From contig JAEULJ010000007.1 of the NCBI GenBank assembly GCA_016793865.1, forward strand, positions 124,001-188,000: 64,000 nucleotides of DNA. Reading direction: 5' to 3'. Origin of the DNA: Altererythrobacter sp. (GTDB taxonomy: Bacteria; Pseudomonadota; Alphaproteobacteria; Sphingomonadales; Sphingomonadaceae). The notes beneath the pieces were generated by a model. It searched no databases. It saw only the letters and a list, made by a program, of their open reading frames with translations, and was not told where the DNA came from. Below are positions 1 to 8,523 of the stretch, one piece after another. A program made the translations under genes and the position numbers. The first letter of the stretch is position 1. The number at the start of each line of letters is the position of its first letter.

Positions 1-543
1 CGCCGCGTTCCATTTCGACGCCAGCGCCAACCCAAGGCCGATCCCGGCCAGCGCCAGCCGCATCCGCCCACGCTCCGGCTCGCGCACGGCTGCGGCGAGC
101 TGCCAGTATGCGAAAGCCGCGAAGGCCACCATGAAGATGTCCAGCATCGCGATGCGAGCGTTGACGAAAATGTAGAAACCCGTCGCGATCAGCACGCCAT
201 AGGCCAAGGTGGCGAAGCGGCTGAGCGTGGCAAACCACAATGCGCGCATCGCGGCAAAGAGCGTGAGTCCGCCGGCCAGCGCCGGAAAGATGCGCCAACC
301 CAGGGGCCGATCGCCGAAGACCTGCATCCCCAGCCCGATGATCTCCTTGCCCAACAGCGGGTGCTCGCGGTTGAGATACTTGCCCAGCGCCCAGTACTCG
401 CGGGCCGCCGGCAGGTAATGGATCTCGTCGAAATACGGCTTGGAGGGGATGCCCAGGCGGACGAAGGCCAGCGCCAGAAAACCCACTGTTAACAGCACGC
501 ACCAGCCGAACGGATCGCGCGAAAGTGCGGGATGAGCTTGCAT
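1..543 (-). CDS. PMT-family glycosyltransferase, N-terminal part (cut by window edge)
   Basis: The minus strand reads open from an ATG at 543 to base 1, giving 181 residues with no stop, so the rest lies outside the window. The protein starts MQAHPALSRDPF, has a first membrane segment, and then the loop motif PYFDEIHYLPAAREY followed by NREHPLLGKEII and GWRIFPALAGG. This acidic DE loop followed by HPPLGK-like residues is characteristic of dolichyl-phosphate-mannose protein mannosyltransferases, which move a sugar from a polyprenyl phosphate to protein or glycan on the outer face of the inner membrane. Further hydrophobic stretches follow. The family is clear from the motif; the substrate cannot be told. 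Confidence 0.85.
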   Translation of the reverse strand, partial: MQAHPALSRDPFGWCVLLTVGFLALAFVRLGIPSKPYFDEIHYLPAAREYWALGKYLNREHPLLGKEIIGLGMQVFGDRPLGWRIFPALAGGLTLFAAMRALWFATLSRFATLAYGVLIATGFYIFVNARIAMLDIFMVAFAAFAYWQLAAAVREPERGRMRLALAGIGLGLALASKWNAA

Positions 544-770
544 GCGGGCCGCGCGCTACAAGAGCATCGCGGCCTTGGCAATCGGGCCATGCGGCCGGAT
601 GGCGGGGAGGTCGCCTACGGAACTTAACTTAGATGATCTTACGCCAGGCTCGCTTCATCGCACCTTCATCACGTCTGGTGGATGGAGGCTTGATCCATTT
701 CGGTCATGCCACGATTGTCCGGGTGGGTTTGGCAACTTTGCGCTAAATCCGCGCTTTCGGGCGCTTTTTG

Positions 771-776
771 AAGGAG
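771..776 (+). promoter_or_regulatory. ribosome binding site of the small membrane peptide
   Basis: AAGGAG lies 8 bases before the ATG at 785. It fixes that start rather than the in-frame upstream codon at 542, which would add 81 residues of low-complexity translation with no signal peptide. Confidence 0.7.
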
Positions 777-784
777 TGGGACAC

Positions 785-994
785 ATGAAGAAACGTTTTG
801 TCGCATTGGCAGGCGCCGCGACGGCGATGGTTGCCGCTCCGGTGGTCGCGAATGCGGCCGCTGCCGACCGCTCTGCCGCCCCGGTTGAGGGTGAGCAGGC
901 TCTGGGTGGCAGCATCCTCATCGCTGTGCTGGCGGTTGCCGCGGTCGTCGCGGGTATCATCATCATTGCCGATGATAATCCGTCGAGCCCCTGA
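785..994 (+). CDS. small secreted or membrane peptide, unknown function (69 aa)
   Basis: The 69-residue product begins MKKRFVALAGAATAMVAAP and has a typical Sec signal sequence with a likely cleavage site after ANAAA. A short polar stretch (about residues 27-40) is followed by a hydrophobic helix, SILIAVLAVAAVVAGIIII, and an acidic tail ADDNPSSP. The mature product would be a tiny single-span membrane protein with its tail on the cytoplasmic or periplasmic side depending on signal processing. A strong AAGGAG and a downstream terminator make it a monocistronic unit. Similar short proteins are seen in sphingomonads; I know no function for them. Confidence 0.75.
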   Translation: MKKRFVALAGAATAMVAAPVVANAAAADRSAAPVEGEQALGGSILIAVLAVAAVVAGIIIIADDNPSSP

Positions 995-1018
995 TCGAGC
1001 GATCATTTAGGGTTACGG

Positions 1019-1049
1019 ACGGGCGGGGAGGCAACTTCCCGCCCGTTTT
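1019..1049 (+). terminator. rho-independent terminator after the small peptide gene
   Basis: ACGGGCGGG at 1019-1027 pairs with CCCGCCCGT at 1038-1046 around a short loop and is followed by TTTT. It lies 25 bases after the stop at 994 and separates the small peptide from metZ. Confidence 0.8.
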
Positions 1050-1135
1050 GTATCGTCTGGATCGCAGTTGTGTGGCGGGCTCCCGGCAGCAGATGGCTTG
1101 CCCCGGCGCGGCGCGCTGCTAGACGCGCGGCCACG

Positions 1136-2341
1136 ATGAAAAAGACAACCGGCACCGATCGTGACGTAACCGCGGGCTGGCGCCCCGCGACCCGGGCTCT
1201 GCGTGGCGGCACCTGGCGTTCGGAGCACGGCGAGACCAGCGAGGCGCTGTTCCTCACTTCCGGCTACACCTACGACGATGCCGCCACCGTCGCCGCGCGT
1301 TTCGCGGGCGAGGCGGAGGGAATGACCTACTCGCGGCTCCAGAATCCCACCGTGGGCATGCTGGAGGAAAGGATCGCCCTGATGGAAGGGGCGGAGGCTT
1401 GTCGCGCGCAGGCGAGCGGCATGGCGGCGATGACGGCGGCTCTGCTGTGCCAGCTTTCGGCCGGAGACCATGTCGTGGCCGGGCGCGCCGCCTTCGGGAG
1501 CTGCCGCTGGCTGGTGGACAGCCTGTTCCCCCGTTTTGGGATCGAAGCCACCACCATCGACGCGGCGGACGATGCGGCTTGGGAAGCCGCGATCCGCCCC
1601 AATACCAGGGTGTTCTTCTACGAAACGCCGGCGAACCCGACGCTCGACGTGGTCGATATGGCGCATGTGAGCGCGGTGGCGAAGGCTCATGGCATCGTCA
1701 CCGTGGTGGACAATGCCTTCGCCGGGCCCACGCTGCAGCGACCGATGGAGTTCGGCGCGGACGTCGTCGCCTACAGCGCGACCAAGCTGATGGACGGGCA
1801 GGGGCGGGTGCTCGCCGGCGCGGTCTGCGGCAGCACCCAGTTCATCGAGGAAGTGCTTCTGCCCTTCCAGCGCAACACCGGGCCGACGCTTTCGCCTTTC
1901 AATGCCTGGGTGGTCCTCAAGGGCCTCGAGACGCTCGATCTGCGTGCACGCCGGCAGAGCGAGAACGCGCTCGCGCTTGGCCGTGTTGTCGAGGGCCGCG
2001 TGCCGCGCATCCTTCACCCCGGCCTGCCGAGCCATCCGCGCCACGCGCTGGCCATGAGCCAGATGGATGCGGGCGGTCCCATCTTCGCGTTCGACACCGG
2101 CAGCCGCGAGAAGGCCTTTGCGGTCCTGGACGCGCTCCAGCTCATCGATATCTCGAACAATATCGGCGATGCGCGCAGTTTGATGTGCCATCCGGCGAGC
2201 ACGACCCACGCCGGCCTGACGGCGGAGGTGCGCGCCGAGATGGGCGTGACCGAGGGCCTGCTGCGTATAAATGTCGGTCTGGAGGACATCGCGGACCTGA
2301 TCGAGGATACCGAGCGGGCGTTGGGTGCCGCGGGACTCTGA
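1136..2341 (+). CDS. metZ: O-succinylhomoserine sulfhydrylase
   Basis: A 401-residue PLP enzyme of the Cys/Met metabolism family that makes homocysteine directly from O-succinylhomoserine and sulfide in methionine synthesis. The family features are visible: GEAEGMTYSRLQNPTV (substrate and cofactor loop), the YETPANPTLDVVD segment, and the PLP lysine in AYSATKLMDGQ. The start ATG at 1136 (MKKTTGTDRD) is chosen because the protein then has normal length; an upstream in-frame codon at 1070 adds only arginine/alanine-rich residues. The distinction from cystathionine gamma-synthase or beta-lyase rests on overall resemblance to alphaproteobacterial MetZ. Confidence 0.9.
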   Translation: MKKTTGTDRDVTAGWRPATRALRGGTWRSEHGETSEALFLTSGYTYDDAATVAARFAGEAEGMTYSRLQNPTVGMLEERIALMEGAEACRAQASGMAAMTAALLCQLSAGDHVVAGRAAFGSCRWLVDSLFPRFGIEATTIDAADDAAWEAAIRPNTRVFFYETPANPTLDVVDMAHVSAVAKAHGIVTVVDNAFAGPTLQRPMEFGADVVAYSATKLMDGQGRVLAGAVCGSTQFIEEVLLPFQRNTGPTLSPFNAWVVLKGLETLDLRARRQSENALALGRVVEGRVPRILHPGLPSHPRHALAMSQMDAGGPIFAFDTGSREKAFAVLDALQLIDISNNIGDARSLMCHPASTTHAGLTAEVRAEMGVTEGLLRINVGLEDIADLIEDTERALGAAGL

Positions 2342-2401
2342 GCGGTCGATATCTCGCGCCCGGCCTTGCATGGACGCGATGAAGCACTACCCTGAGACGT
2401 G

Positions 2402-2800
2402 ATGAAGGCGCTGTTCCAGCATACTGCGATCACCCACGGCATTGCCGTCAGGGTAGCGGTGAGCTTCCTGCCCGAGCAATCGCAGCCTGAGGCGGGTAAG
2501 TGGTTCTGGGTCTATCACATCCGCATCGAAAATCACTCGCACGAACGGGTGCAACTGATGACCCGGCACTGGCGCATCACCGACGGGCGCGGGAGCGTGT
2601 CCATCGTGGATGGGGATGGGGTCGTGGGGAGCCAGCCGGTGCTGGAGCCGGGCCGCAGCCACGATTATGTCTCGGGCTGTCCGCTGGAGACCCCGCATGG
2701 GTCGATGGAGGGGTTCTACACCTTCCGGACCGGCGAGGGGCAGCCGCTCGAAGTGCGCATCCCCTTCTTTCCATTGGCCGCTCCCGTCACCGCAGACTGA
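2402..2800 (+). CDS. apaG: ApaG-domain protein (Co2+/Mg2+ efflux protein ApaG)
   Basis: A protein of 132 residues, the usual ApaG length, with family blocks HIRIENHSHERVQLMTRHW, GVVGSQPVLEPG and SGCPLETPHGSMEGFYTF. ApaG is a fibronectin-III-like beta sandwich; its mutants in enterobacteria show cobalt resistance phenotypes, but the biochemical role is not settled. GTG at 2399 and ATG at 2402 are adjacent; I take the ATG. It follows metZ by 60 bases on the same strand, so the two may be cotranscribed. It converges on ppx. Confidence 0.92.
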   Translation: MKALFQHTAITHGIAVRVAVSFLPEQSQPEAGKWFWVYHIRIENHSHERVQLMTRHWRITDGRGSVSIVDGDGVVGSQPVLEPGRSHDYVSGCPLETPHGSMEGFYTFRTGEGQPLEVRIPFFPLAAPVTAD

Positions 2801-2830
2801 TCGCGGGTCTGTCGACGCGCGGGGTTTGCG

Positions 2831-4312
2831 CTATTCGGTGGTGGTAAGCTTGGGCGAGGCGTCGAGCCACGCGGACAGCGCAGCCAGATCCTTGGCCACC
2901 GCCCCTGTCGCCAGCGAAGCAAGCCGCGGATGCAGCCGGAGTTCCACGCGGCCGCCCTTCACGATCAGACGGCTGTCACGCAGCGGTGGTGCGGCCCCGG
3001 CGGCGAGCCGCTGCGCCAGGCGAAAGGCCAGGCCCCAGGATGTGCCCTCGCGCAGTTCGCGCGCACTTGCCAGGCGAGCGAGGCCGGGGTGCTGCGCGGT
3101 GATCCCAAGGCTCCCGCGCAGCGCCGCCGCCAGCACGGCCCGGCCGGGAAAATCGATGCCGATCCAGCGCTTGTCGAGCGCCCACTCCAGCGACTGGGCC
3201 GTACGCAGATTGGGCTCGACGCGGGGCAAGGCAACCGCGAGATGCGCCGCGGCGCGCCGCAGGCTGCCTGTCCGATCTTCCTCGCTCGGGGTGACCTGAA
3301 CGGTCCAATCGGCGATCAATTCGGCATCGATCTGACCTGCCTGGCGCGGATGCGCGAAAGCGGCGACGCCCGCCAGCAGTGGATCGAGTGCCTGCTCGCG
3401 GGGCGACAGCGTCTCGAAATAAAGGCCTTCGCGCAGTCCCCAGCTCGAGAAGATCAGGCGTCGCGGCCGCAGTTCGGCCAGCAGCACCCGAAGAAGGGCG
3501 GCGGCATCGGGCAGCTTCTCGGCGCGCATGGTGCTGATTCCGCGCAGCTGCGAAGGATCGGTGGCGGCGATGCGCTGCGCCAGCGCCGTCGCCTCGCCGG
3601 CGGCGATGGTGAAGGCATGAGGGTCGGTCAGCGGATGATCGGCGGTTCGCATGGCGTAGGCGGCCAGCGCGCGCCATGTACCGCCGACCATGAACAGGGC
3701 GTCGGCGTCGCTCGCCCATACCGCGCTTCGCAGCAGCTTGGCCACCTTGCGGTCGAATCGCCCGGAACCGCGCAGCGCGGGAAGGCGCAGCGTCCCGAGC
3801 GGGAAGGTCGCGCCGTCCCCGCACCTGTCGGCCGCGACGGGCACCAGCTCCAGGCTGCCTCCGCCCAGGTCGGCCACCACGCCCTCGGCACCGGGAAAGG
3901 CGCCGATTGCGCCAAGCGCACTGGCGCGGGCCTCCTCCTCGCCGCTCAGCACCCTGACCGGCAGGCCGATCTCCCGCACCCGGTCCACGAAGTCATTGCC
4001 GTTGGTGGCCTCGCGGGCGGCGGCCGTAGCCACGGTATCGACCCGCGCGATGCCCAGCTCCGCCACGATCAACGCATAACGCCGCAACGCCGCGAGGGCC
4101 TCGGTCATGGCGCCGTCGGGAATGGCCCCGCTCGCGGCCAGATCGCGGCCCAACCGTGCACTGACCTTCTCGTTCCACAGCACTGCCGGGGCGCGGGGCG
4201 GCCCGCCGTAGATGACCAGGCGAACCGTGTTCGAACCGATGTCGATGACGGCGTGGCGCTCGTGGTCCTCGTGCCTCAGCCCCAGCCGGGCGCGCAGGGA
4301 ATCGGGAATCAC
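2831..4312 (-). CDS. ppx: exopolyphosphatase, Ppx/GppA family
   Basis: A 493-residue ASKHA-fold phosphatase that removes terminal phosphates from polyphosphate (or pppGpp in GppA relatives). The first nucleotide-binding loop, AVIDIGSNTVRLVIY, is close to the N-terminus, and the second glycine-rich loop, VADLGGGSLELV, follows near residue 150; the C-terminal helical HD-like region is present. The GTG start overlaps the ppk stop (GTGA), which indicates translational coupling. Longer in-frame readings upstream only translate antisense to ppk. The pairing with ppk supports polyphosphate turnover as its job. Confidence 0.93.
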   Translation of the reverse strand: MIPDSLRARLGLRHEDHERHAVIDIGSNTVRLVIYGGPPRAPAVLWNEKVSARLGRDLAASGAIPDGAMTEALAALRRYALIVAELGIARVDTVATAAAREATNGNDFVDRVREIGLPVRVLSGEEEARASALGAIGAFPGAEGVVADLGGGSLELVPVAADRCGDGATFPLGTLRLPALRGSGRFDRKVAKLLRSAVWASDADALFMVGGTWRALAAYAMRTADHPLTDPHAFTIAAGEATALAQRIAATDPSQLRGISTMRAEKLPDAAALLRVLLAELRPRRLIFSSWGLREGLYFETLSPREQALDPLLAGVAAFAHPRQAGQIDAELIADWTVQVTPSEEDRTGSLRRAAAHLAVALPRVEPNLRTAQSLEWALDKRWIGIDFPGRAVLAAALRGSLGITAQHPGLARLASARELREGTSWGLAFRLAQRLAAGAAPPLRDSRLIVKGGRVELRLHPRLASLATGAVAKDLAALSAWLDASPKLTTTE

Positions 4313-6459
4313 GCGGTACGGTTCCGCAGCGACAGACGCGGAACCGCCTTGTCCTCGATCGCCGCGCCGCGGCCCGAGAGCGAGGGATTGGCCATGAAAT
4401 AGGCGTGGCAGTTGAACCCGGCTCCATCGTCGTCCGAGCCGATCGCCATGCGGCGATAAACGCCGTCTGCGTCCAGCCGCCAGCTCCGCTCGGTGTCTAG
4501 GATGTTGGCCAGCATCACCTGGTCGAGCACCTGGTCGTGAACGGTGGGGTTGGTAATCGGCACCAGCAGTTCGACGCGGCGGTCGAAATTGCGGCCCATC
4601 GCGTCGGCGCTGGTGATGAAGACCCGCGCCGTGCGGCTCGGCAGGGGGGCACCATTGGCGAAGGCCCAGATCCGGCTGTGTTCGAGGAAGCGCCCGATTA
4701 CCGATTTGACCGCTATGGTCTCGGACAGTCCCGGCACTCCCGCGCGCAGAGAGCATATGCCACGCACGACGAGCGTGATCTCGACCCCTGCCTGGCTGGC
4801 CTCGTAGAGCCGGTCGATGATGCCTTTCTCGGTCAGCGCGTTGAGCTTGGCCCATATGCCGGACGGGCGCCCCGCGCGGGCGTTCTCGATCTCTGTGTCG
4901 ATAAGAGCGTAAAGCGTCTCGCGCAGCGTCAGGGGCGATACGGCGAGCCGTTCGAGATCATGTGGCTCGACATAGCCGGTGACGAAATTGAACAGCTTGG
5001 CGGCATCGCGGCCATAGGCCGGATCGGCGGTGAAGTAGCTGAGATCGGTGTATATCTTGGCGCTGACCGGGTGATAGTTCCCGGTGCCGAAATGGCAGTA
5101 GGTGCGGTAGCCTTCGTCCTCGCGCCGCACCACCAGGCTCACCTTGGCGTGAGTCTTCCACTCCACGAATCCGTAGATCACCTGGACGCCCGCGCGCTCG
5201 AGCTCGCTGGCCCATTTGAGGTTCCGCTCCTCGTCGAAGCGGGCCTTCAGCTCCACAACCGCCGTCACCGCCTTACCGGCCTGCGCCGCCTCGATCAGCG
5301 CGGCGATGATCGGGGACTGATCGCCGGCGCGATAGAGCGTCTGTTTGATCGACACCACCGCCGGGTCGTGCGCGGCCTGGGTCACGAAATCGACCACCAC
5401 CTCGAAGCTTTCGTAGGGATGGTGGACCACGATGTCCTTCTCGCGAATGGCCGCGAAGCAATCCCCCTCATGTTCGAGCACGCGCTCGGGATAGCGGGGG
5501 CTGAAGGGGGCGAACTTGAGATCGGCGCGCGGTTCGGCGCAGATCGCCTCGAGGTGGCGCAGGCCGATCATCCCCTCGGTCTTGATGACCATTGCGCTGG
5601 CGACATCGAATTCCTCGCGCAGAAGCGCTTCGGCCTCGGGATCGCAGTTCTCGTCCAGTTCGAGGAGGACGGGCCGGCCCCGGCGGCGGCGCTGGATCGC
5701 GCTGCGGAACACCCGCACCAGGTCTTCCGCCTCCTCCTCCACCTCGATGTCGCTGTCGCGCAGGACGCGGAAGACGCCGCTGCCCTTTATGCGAAAGCCC
5801 TGGAACAGCAGGTGAGCGAAGGACACGATGAGATTTTCGATCGCGACATAGACCGCGACCTCGCCCGGAACCCTCAAGAACCGCGCGACGCCGCTGGGGA
5901 TCAGGACCATTTCCATCAGCTCGCCGCCGTGCTCGCGTTCGAGTGCGAACAGCACTCCCATTCCCGAATTGGCGACGAAGGGGAACGGATGGCTGGGGTC
6001 GATCGCCTGGGGCGTTATCAGGGGCAGGATGTCGGTCTCGAAATAATCGCGCAGCCAGTCGCGGGGGATTTCGGGCAGTTGCGAGACATCGGCGATCTCG
6101 ATGCCTTGCTCTGCGAGCCGGGCCCGCAGTTCGGTGAGGACCGCCTGCTGCCGGTCCTCGAGCGCCAGCACTTCCGCGCGAATGGCGCGGAGCTGCTCGC
6201 GCGGACTGGCGCCGTCGATCCCGGGGCTTTCGATGCCGCGGCTTGCCTGGCCTTCCAGCCCGGCGATCCGGATCATCGTGAACTCGTCGAGATTGCTGCC
6301 CGAAATCGAAAGGAAGCGCAGCCGCTCCAGCAATGGATAGCGGTCCTTCTCCGCCTCTGCGAGCACCCGGCTGTTGAAGGCCAGCCAGCTCATTTCGCGG
6401 TTGACGTAGCGGCTCGCGGGGGATTCGGTTTCGGCGGCGATGATCTGCGGGGCTTTCAT
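4309..6459 (-). CDS. ppk: polyphosphate kinase 1
   Basis: A full-length 716-residue PPK1, which makes inorganic polyphosphate from ATP at the membrane. The N-terminal domain starts with YVNREMSWLAFNSRVL. The autophosphorylated histidine corresponds to His437 in WKTHAKVSLVV, and the second essential histidine to His594 in FLEHSRIWAF; CHFGTGNYHP lies between them. A reasonable AAAGGA precedes the ATG. ppx follows with a 4-base overlap. A CTGNAAC direct repeat just upstream resembles a PhoB box (see that entry), as expected for a gene induced by phosphate limitation. Confidence 0.97.
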   Translation of the reverse strand: MKAPQIIAAETESPASRYVNREMSWLAFNSRVLAEAEKDRYPLLERLRFLSISGSNLDEFTMIRIAGLEGQASRGIESPGIDGASPREQLRAIRAEVLALEDRQQAVLTELRARLAEQGIEIADVSQLPEIPRDWLRDYFETDILPLITPQAIDPSHPFPFVANSGMGVLFALEREHGGELMEMVLIPSGVARFLRVPGEVAVYVAIENLIVSFAHLLFQGFRIKGSGVFRVLRDSDIEVEEEAEDLVRVFRSAIQRRRRGRPVLLELDENCDPEAEALLREEFDVASAMVIKTEGMIGLRHLEAICAEPRADLKFAPFSPRYPERVLEHEGDCFAAIREKDIVVHHPYESFEVVVDFVTQAAHDPAVVSIKQTLYRAGDQSPIIAALIEAAQAGKAVTAVVELKARFDEERNLKWASELERAGVQVIYGFVEWKTHAKVSLVVRREDEGYRTYCHFGTGNYHPVSAKIYTDLSYFTADPAYGRDAAKLFNFVTGYVEPHDLERLAVSPLTLRETLYALIDTEIENARAGRPSGIWAKLNALTEKGIIDRLYEASQAGVEITLVVRGICSLRAGVPGLSETIAVKSVIGRFLEHSRIWAFANGAPLPSRTARVFITSADAMGRNFDRRVELLVPITNPTVHDQVLDQVMLANILDTERSWRLDADGVYRRMAIGSDDDGAGFNCHAYFMANPSLSGRGAAIEDKAVPRLSLRNRTA

Positions 6460-6481
6460 CGCGATCCTTTCGTGCCTGGCT

Positions 6482-6499
6482 GTTACAGTCCGGTTGCAG
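6482..6499 (-). promoter_or_regulatory. possible PhoB box before ppk-ppx
   Basis: On the minus strand CTGCAAC and CTGTAAC stand as direct repeats with an 11-base period, four bases apart, which fits the pho box pattern CTGTCAT-N4-CTGTCAT loosely. The site ends only 22 bases before the ppk ATG, close for a site that normally takes the place of the -35 element, so either the leader is very short or the match is chance. Confidence 0.4.
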
Positions 6500-6515
6500 T
6501 CATGGCCAGCGTCGG

Positions 6516-6562
6516 GTTAGGCGGAGTTGTCATACTTGTGCGGCGCACCATGCTCGCCTAAC
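6516..6562. promoter_or_regulatory. perfect inverted repeat in the ppk/LysR divergent region
   Basis: GTTAGGCG at 6516-6523 and CGCCTAAC at 6555-6562 are perfect inverse copies separated by 31 bases, ending 13 bases before the LysR-type gene. An autoregulatory operator for that regulator, or for divergent ppk, is plausible but not shown. Confidence 0.35.
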
Positions 6563-6575
6563 CGGCATCCTGACG

Positions 6576-7364
6576 ATGAAGCGTACGCACCTGCCTCTCA
6601 ACGCCTTGCGCGTTTTCGATGCCGCCGCCCGGCATCTCTCGTTCACGCGCGCAGCCGACGAGCTTGCGGTGACGCCGGCCGCGGTGGGGCAGCAGATCAG
6701 GGCACTGGAGGATCACCTCGGCACCGTGCTGTTCCGCCGCACCAGCAAGGGGCTCGAACTGACCGAGGAGGGCTCGGCAGGCCTGGAATCCCTGCGCGAT
6801 GGTTTCCTCAAGTTCGAGGAAAGCGTTCAGGCGATGCAGGCCGGACAGGCATCCGACCGCTTTACCATCGCTGTCCCGCGCGAGTTCTATGCGCAATGGC
6901 TTGCCCCTCGGCTGGTGCGCTATGCGGCCGAGCAGCCCCATGCGCGCTTTACCTTCGTCGCCGACGAGCTGGCCGATTTTACAGTCGCCAATCTCGATTG
7001 CGCCATCCGTCTGGCGGACGGTCCCGGCGATCTGGAGGGGATCGAGCTGGCCCCTGCCACCCGCCTCACCGTGGCGGCACCGGGGGGGCTTGACCGCTGG
7101 ATCAGCTGGGGACCGGTCCTGCCCGAAGGGGTGGAGGCGCACGTAGTGGTGTCCAACGCCGGCCAGGCGCTTTCGAGCGCGCTCGCCGGGCTGGGGCGGG
7201 CGGTTCTGCCGGAGCTTCTGGTGACCGATGCTGTCGCCGATGGACGGCTGGAGATGCTGGGGCCGCCCTCGCTCGGCAAGCGCGCCTATTGGCTCGTCGC
7301 CCCGCTGCCGCAATGGCGACAGAAGAAGGTGCGGGCGCTGGTCGCCTTTCTCACCGACAGTTGA
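6576..7364 (+). CDS. LysR-family transcriptional regulator, GcvA-like
   Basis: A 262-residue DNA-binding protein. The N-terminal winged helix (about residues 5-65) contains ALRVFDAAARHLSFTRAADEL and LEDHLGTVLFRR, typical of the GcvA/AmpR branch of LysR regulators. A type 2 periplasmic-binding-protein-like effector domain follows, shorter than in most members (about 300 aa). It is divergent from ppk and convergent with yacG. The target and effector are not evident. The shortness comes from the effector domain and not from a frameshift that I can see. Confidence 0.9.
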   Translation: MKRTHLPLNALRVFDAAARHLSFTRAADELAVTPAAVGQQIRALEDHLGTVLFRRTSKGLELTEEGSAGLESLRDGFLKFEESVQAMQAGQASDRFTIAVPREFYAQWLAPRLVRYAAEQPHARFTFVADELADFTVANLDCAIRLADGPGDLEGIELAPATRLTVAAPGGLDRWISWGPVLPEGVEAHVVVSNAGQALSSALAGLGRAVLPELLVTDAVADGRLEMLGPPSLGKRAYWLVAPLPQWRQKKVRALVAFLTDS

Positions 7365-7367
7365 AGG

Positions 7368-7556
7368 TCATTCGGGCAGGGCTTCCGCGGATGCCCGCTC
7401 CATCTCGTCGGGCATCAGCGGGCGGCCGGGAACGGCGTAGCCATCGCCGAACCACCGCGCGAGGTCTCGATCCCGGCAGCGCGGCGAGCAGAACGGGCTG
7501 TGCGCGGCAGATCGGGCATTGCCGCAGATCGGGCAGGCGCGTTTGCTGTCAGTCAT
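7368..7556 (-). CDS. yacG: YacG, zinc-binding DNA gyrase inhibitor
   Basis: A 62-residue zinc protein that binds GyrB and inhibits gyrase in E. coli. The four zinc cysteines are Cys8, Cys11, Cys23 and Cys27 (CPICG and FCSPRC), followed by the family tail DLARWFGDGYAVPG. The ATG at 7556 is chosen because MTDSKRACPICG gives the normal length. It overlaps the end of the upstream RNase E/G-like gene by 8 bases, so the two are coupled. Confidence 0.92.
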   Translation of the reverse strand: MTDSKRACPICGNARSAAHSPFCSPRCRDRDLARWFGDGYAVPGRPLMPDEMERASAEALPE

Positions 7557-8523
7557 CGCCCACGAGTTGGGCATGAGACGCCTCCAGCGCAAGGCCGGGA
7601 ATCGTCCGTATGCGCACGCTCTTGCCCGTCCGCCGCTCGAGCTCGGTGAGGTGCGCGGGCTCCACCGCGGCCTCGATCGTGGGGCTGATCGATAGCTCGA
7701 CCTTGCCAGGGCCCGTCAAAGCCTCGGCGCGGCGAAGCAGTTGGCGCCAGGCGAAGGGACCGCGCCGCCATGTGGCAAGCTGGAGCAGCGAGGGCCCTTC
7801 GAGCCGCGACACGATCTGCACAAGGCCGAAGCCGTTCATCGCCGTGCGCTCATGCGGCCACTCGCCCAGTGCCGCGCCGAGAGCCTCATCCACTGCACGC
7901 CGGTCGGCCTTGTCCGCCAGCGTCGGAAAATCGACCACGATGGAACCGGCGATGGCAAGGCGCCGCAAGGCGTTCGCGATCACCGGCACCGCGGCGAGCG
8001 CGAGCGCGCGCGGCGGTAGCGTTCCGTCGATGTCGATCGTGGTCAGCGCCGCGGTGGGGGCGAGAAGCAGGGCGCCTCCCGGGAAGTTGATTTCGCCACT
8101 CGATGCTTCGGCAAGGAGTTCGTCCCAATCGCCCTCGGCAAGGCGCCTGACCACGGTCACGGTGTCATTCGCGGCTCTCAACATCTGAACAAGCGAGGGC
8201 TGGGCCGGCGCGTCGCTGCTCGGGCGACCTTGTGCGCGCTTGAGCCGCCCAGGTCCGTCCAGCGCGGCGCGGACAATGGCCAGCCGGATGGAAGCGCCTT
8301 CGTTCGCCTCGCGTGGCAGCCGGTCGACAAGGATTTCCTCGCCGGTCGGCGAGATCGCCGTCCCCCGATTGCTGCCTGCGGCGCGAGATGTCAGCCGCGT
8401 CTCCACAATCGTTCCCGCGGCGAGGCGGCCAGGCCAGGCAATTCGCGCCTCCACGATCTGCCCGGCTGCGATCCGCACCGCGCGATGCTCCGCAATGCCT
8501 TCCTCGACGAACCAGTCAGCCAA
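7549..8523 (-). CDS. minimal RNase E/G-like endoribonuclease
   Basis: A 324-residue protein resembling the catalytic core of RNase E/G but without the zinc-link and small domains found in full-length enzymes (about 490 aa or more). A short S1-like N-terminal part is followed by the DNase I-like fold, in which Asp164 (TTIDIDG) and Asp198 (IVVDFP) match the magnesium-binding aspartates. The asparagine that follows the first aspartate in E. coli (DVN) is Asp here. I chose the TTG at 8523, which overlaps the maf stop and gives MADWFVEEGI, as in related sphingomonad proteins; an ATG at 8553 would overlap maf by 38 bases. Confidence 0.85.
   Translation of the reverse strand: MADWFVEEGIAEHRAVRIAAGQIVEARIAWPGRLAAGTIVETRLTSRAAGSNRGTAISPTGEEILVDRLPREANEGASIRLAIVRAALDGPGRLKRAQGRPSSDAPAQPSLVQMLRAANDTVTVVRRLAEGDWDELLAEASSGEINFPGGALLLAPTAALTTIDIDGTLPPRALALAAVPVIANALRRLAIAGSIVVDFPTLADKADRRAVDEALGAALGEWPHERTAMNGFGLVQIVSRLEGPSLLQLATWRRGPFAWRQLLRRAEALTGPGKVELSISPTIEAAVEPAHLTELERRTGKSVRIRTIPGLALEASHAQLVGDD

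Noticed and set aside
1050..1135. SAM-II-type riboswitch before metZ
   Set aside because: These riboswitches are common before metZ in alphaproteobacteria. I looked for the conserved pseudoknot bases and found only a loose resemblance (GGCTTGCC and GCTAGA), not enough to call it. A covariance-model search would decide.
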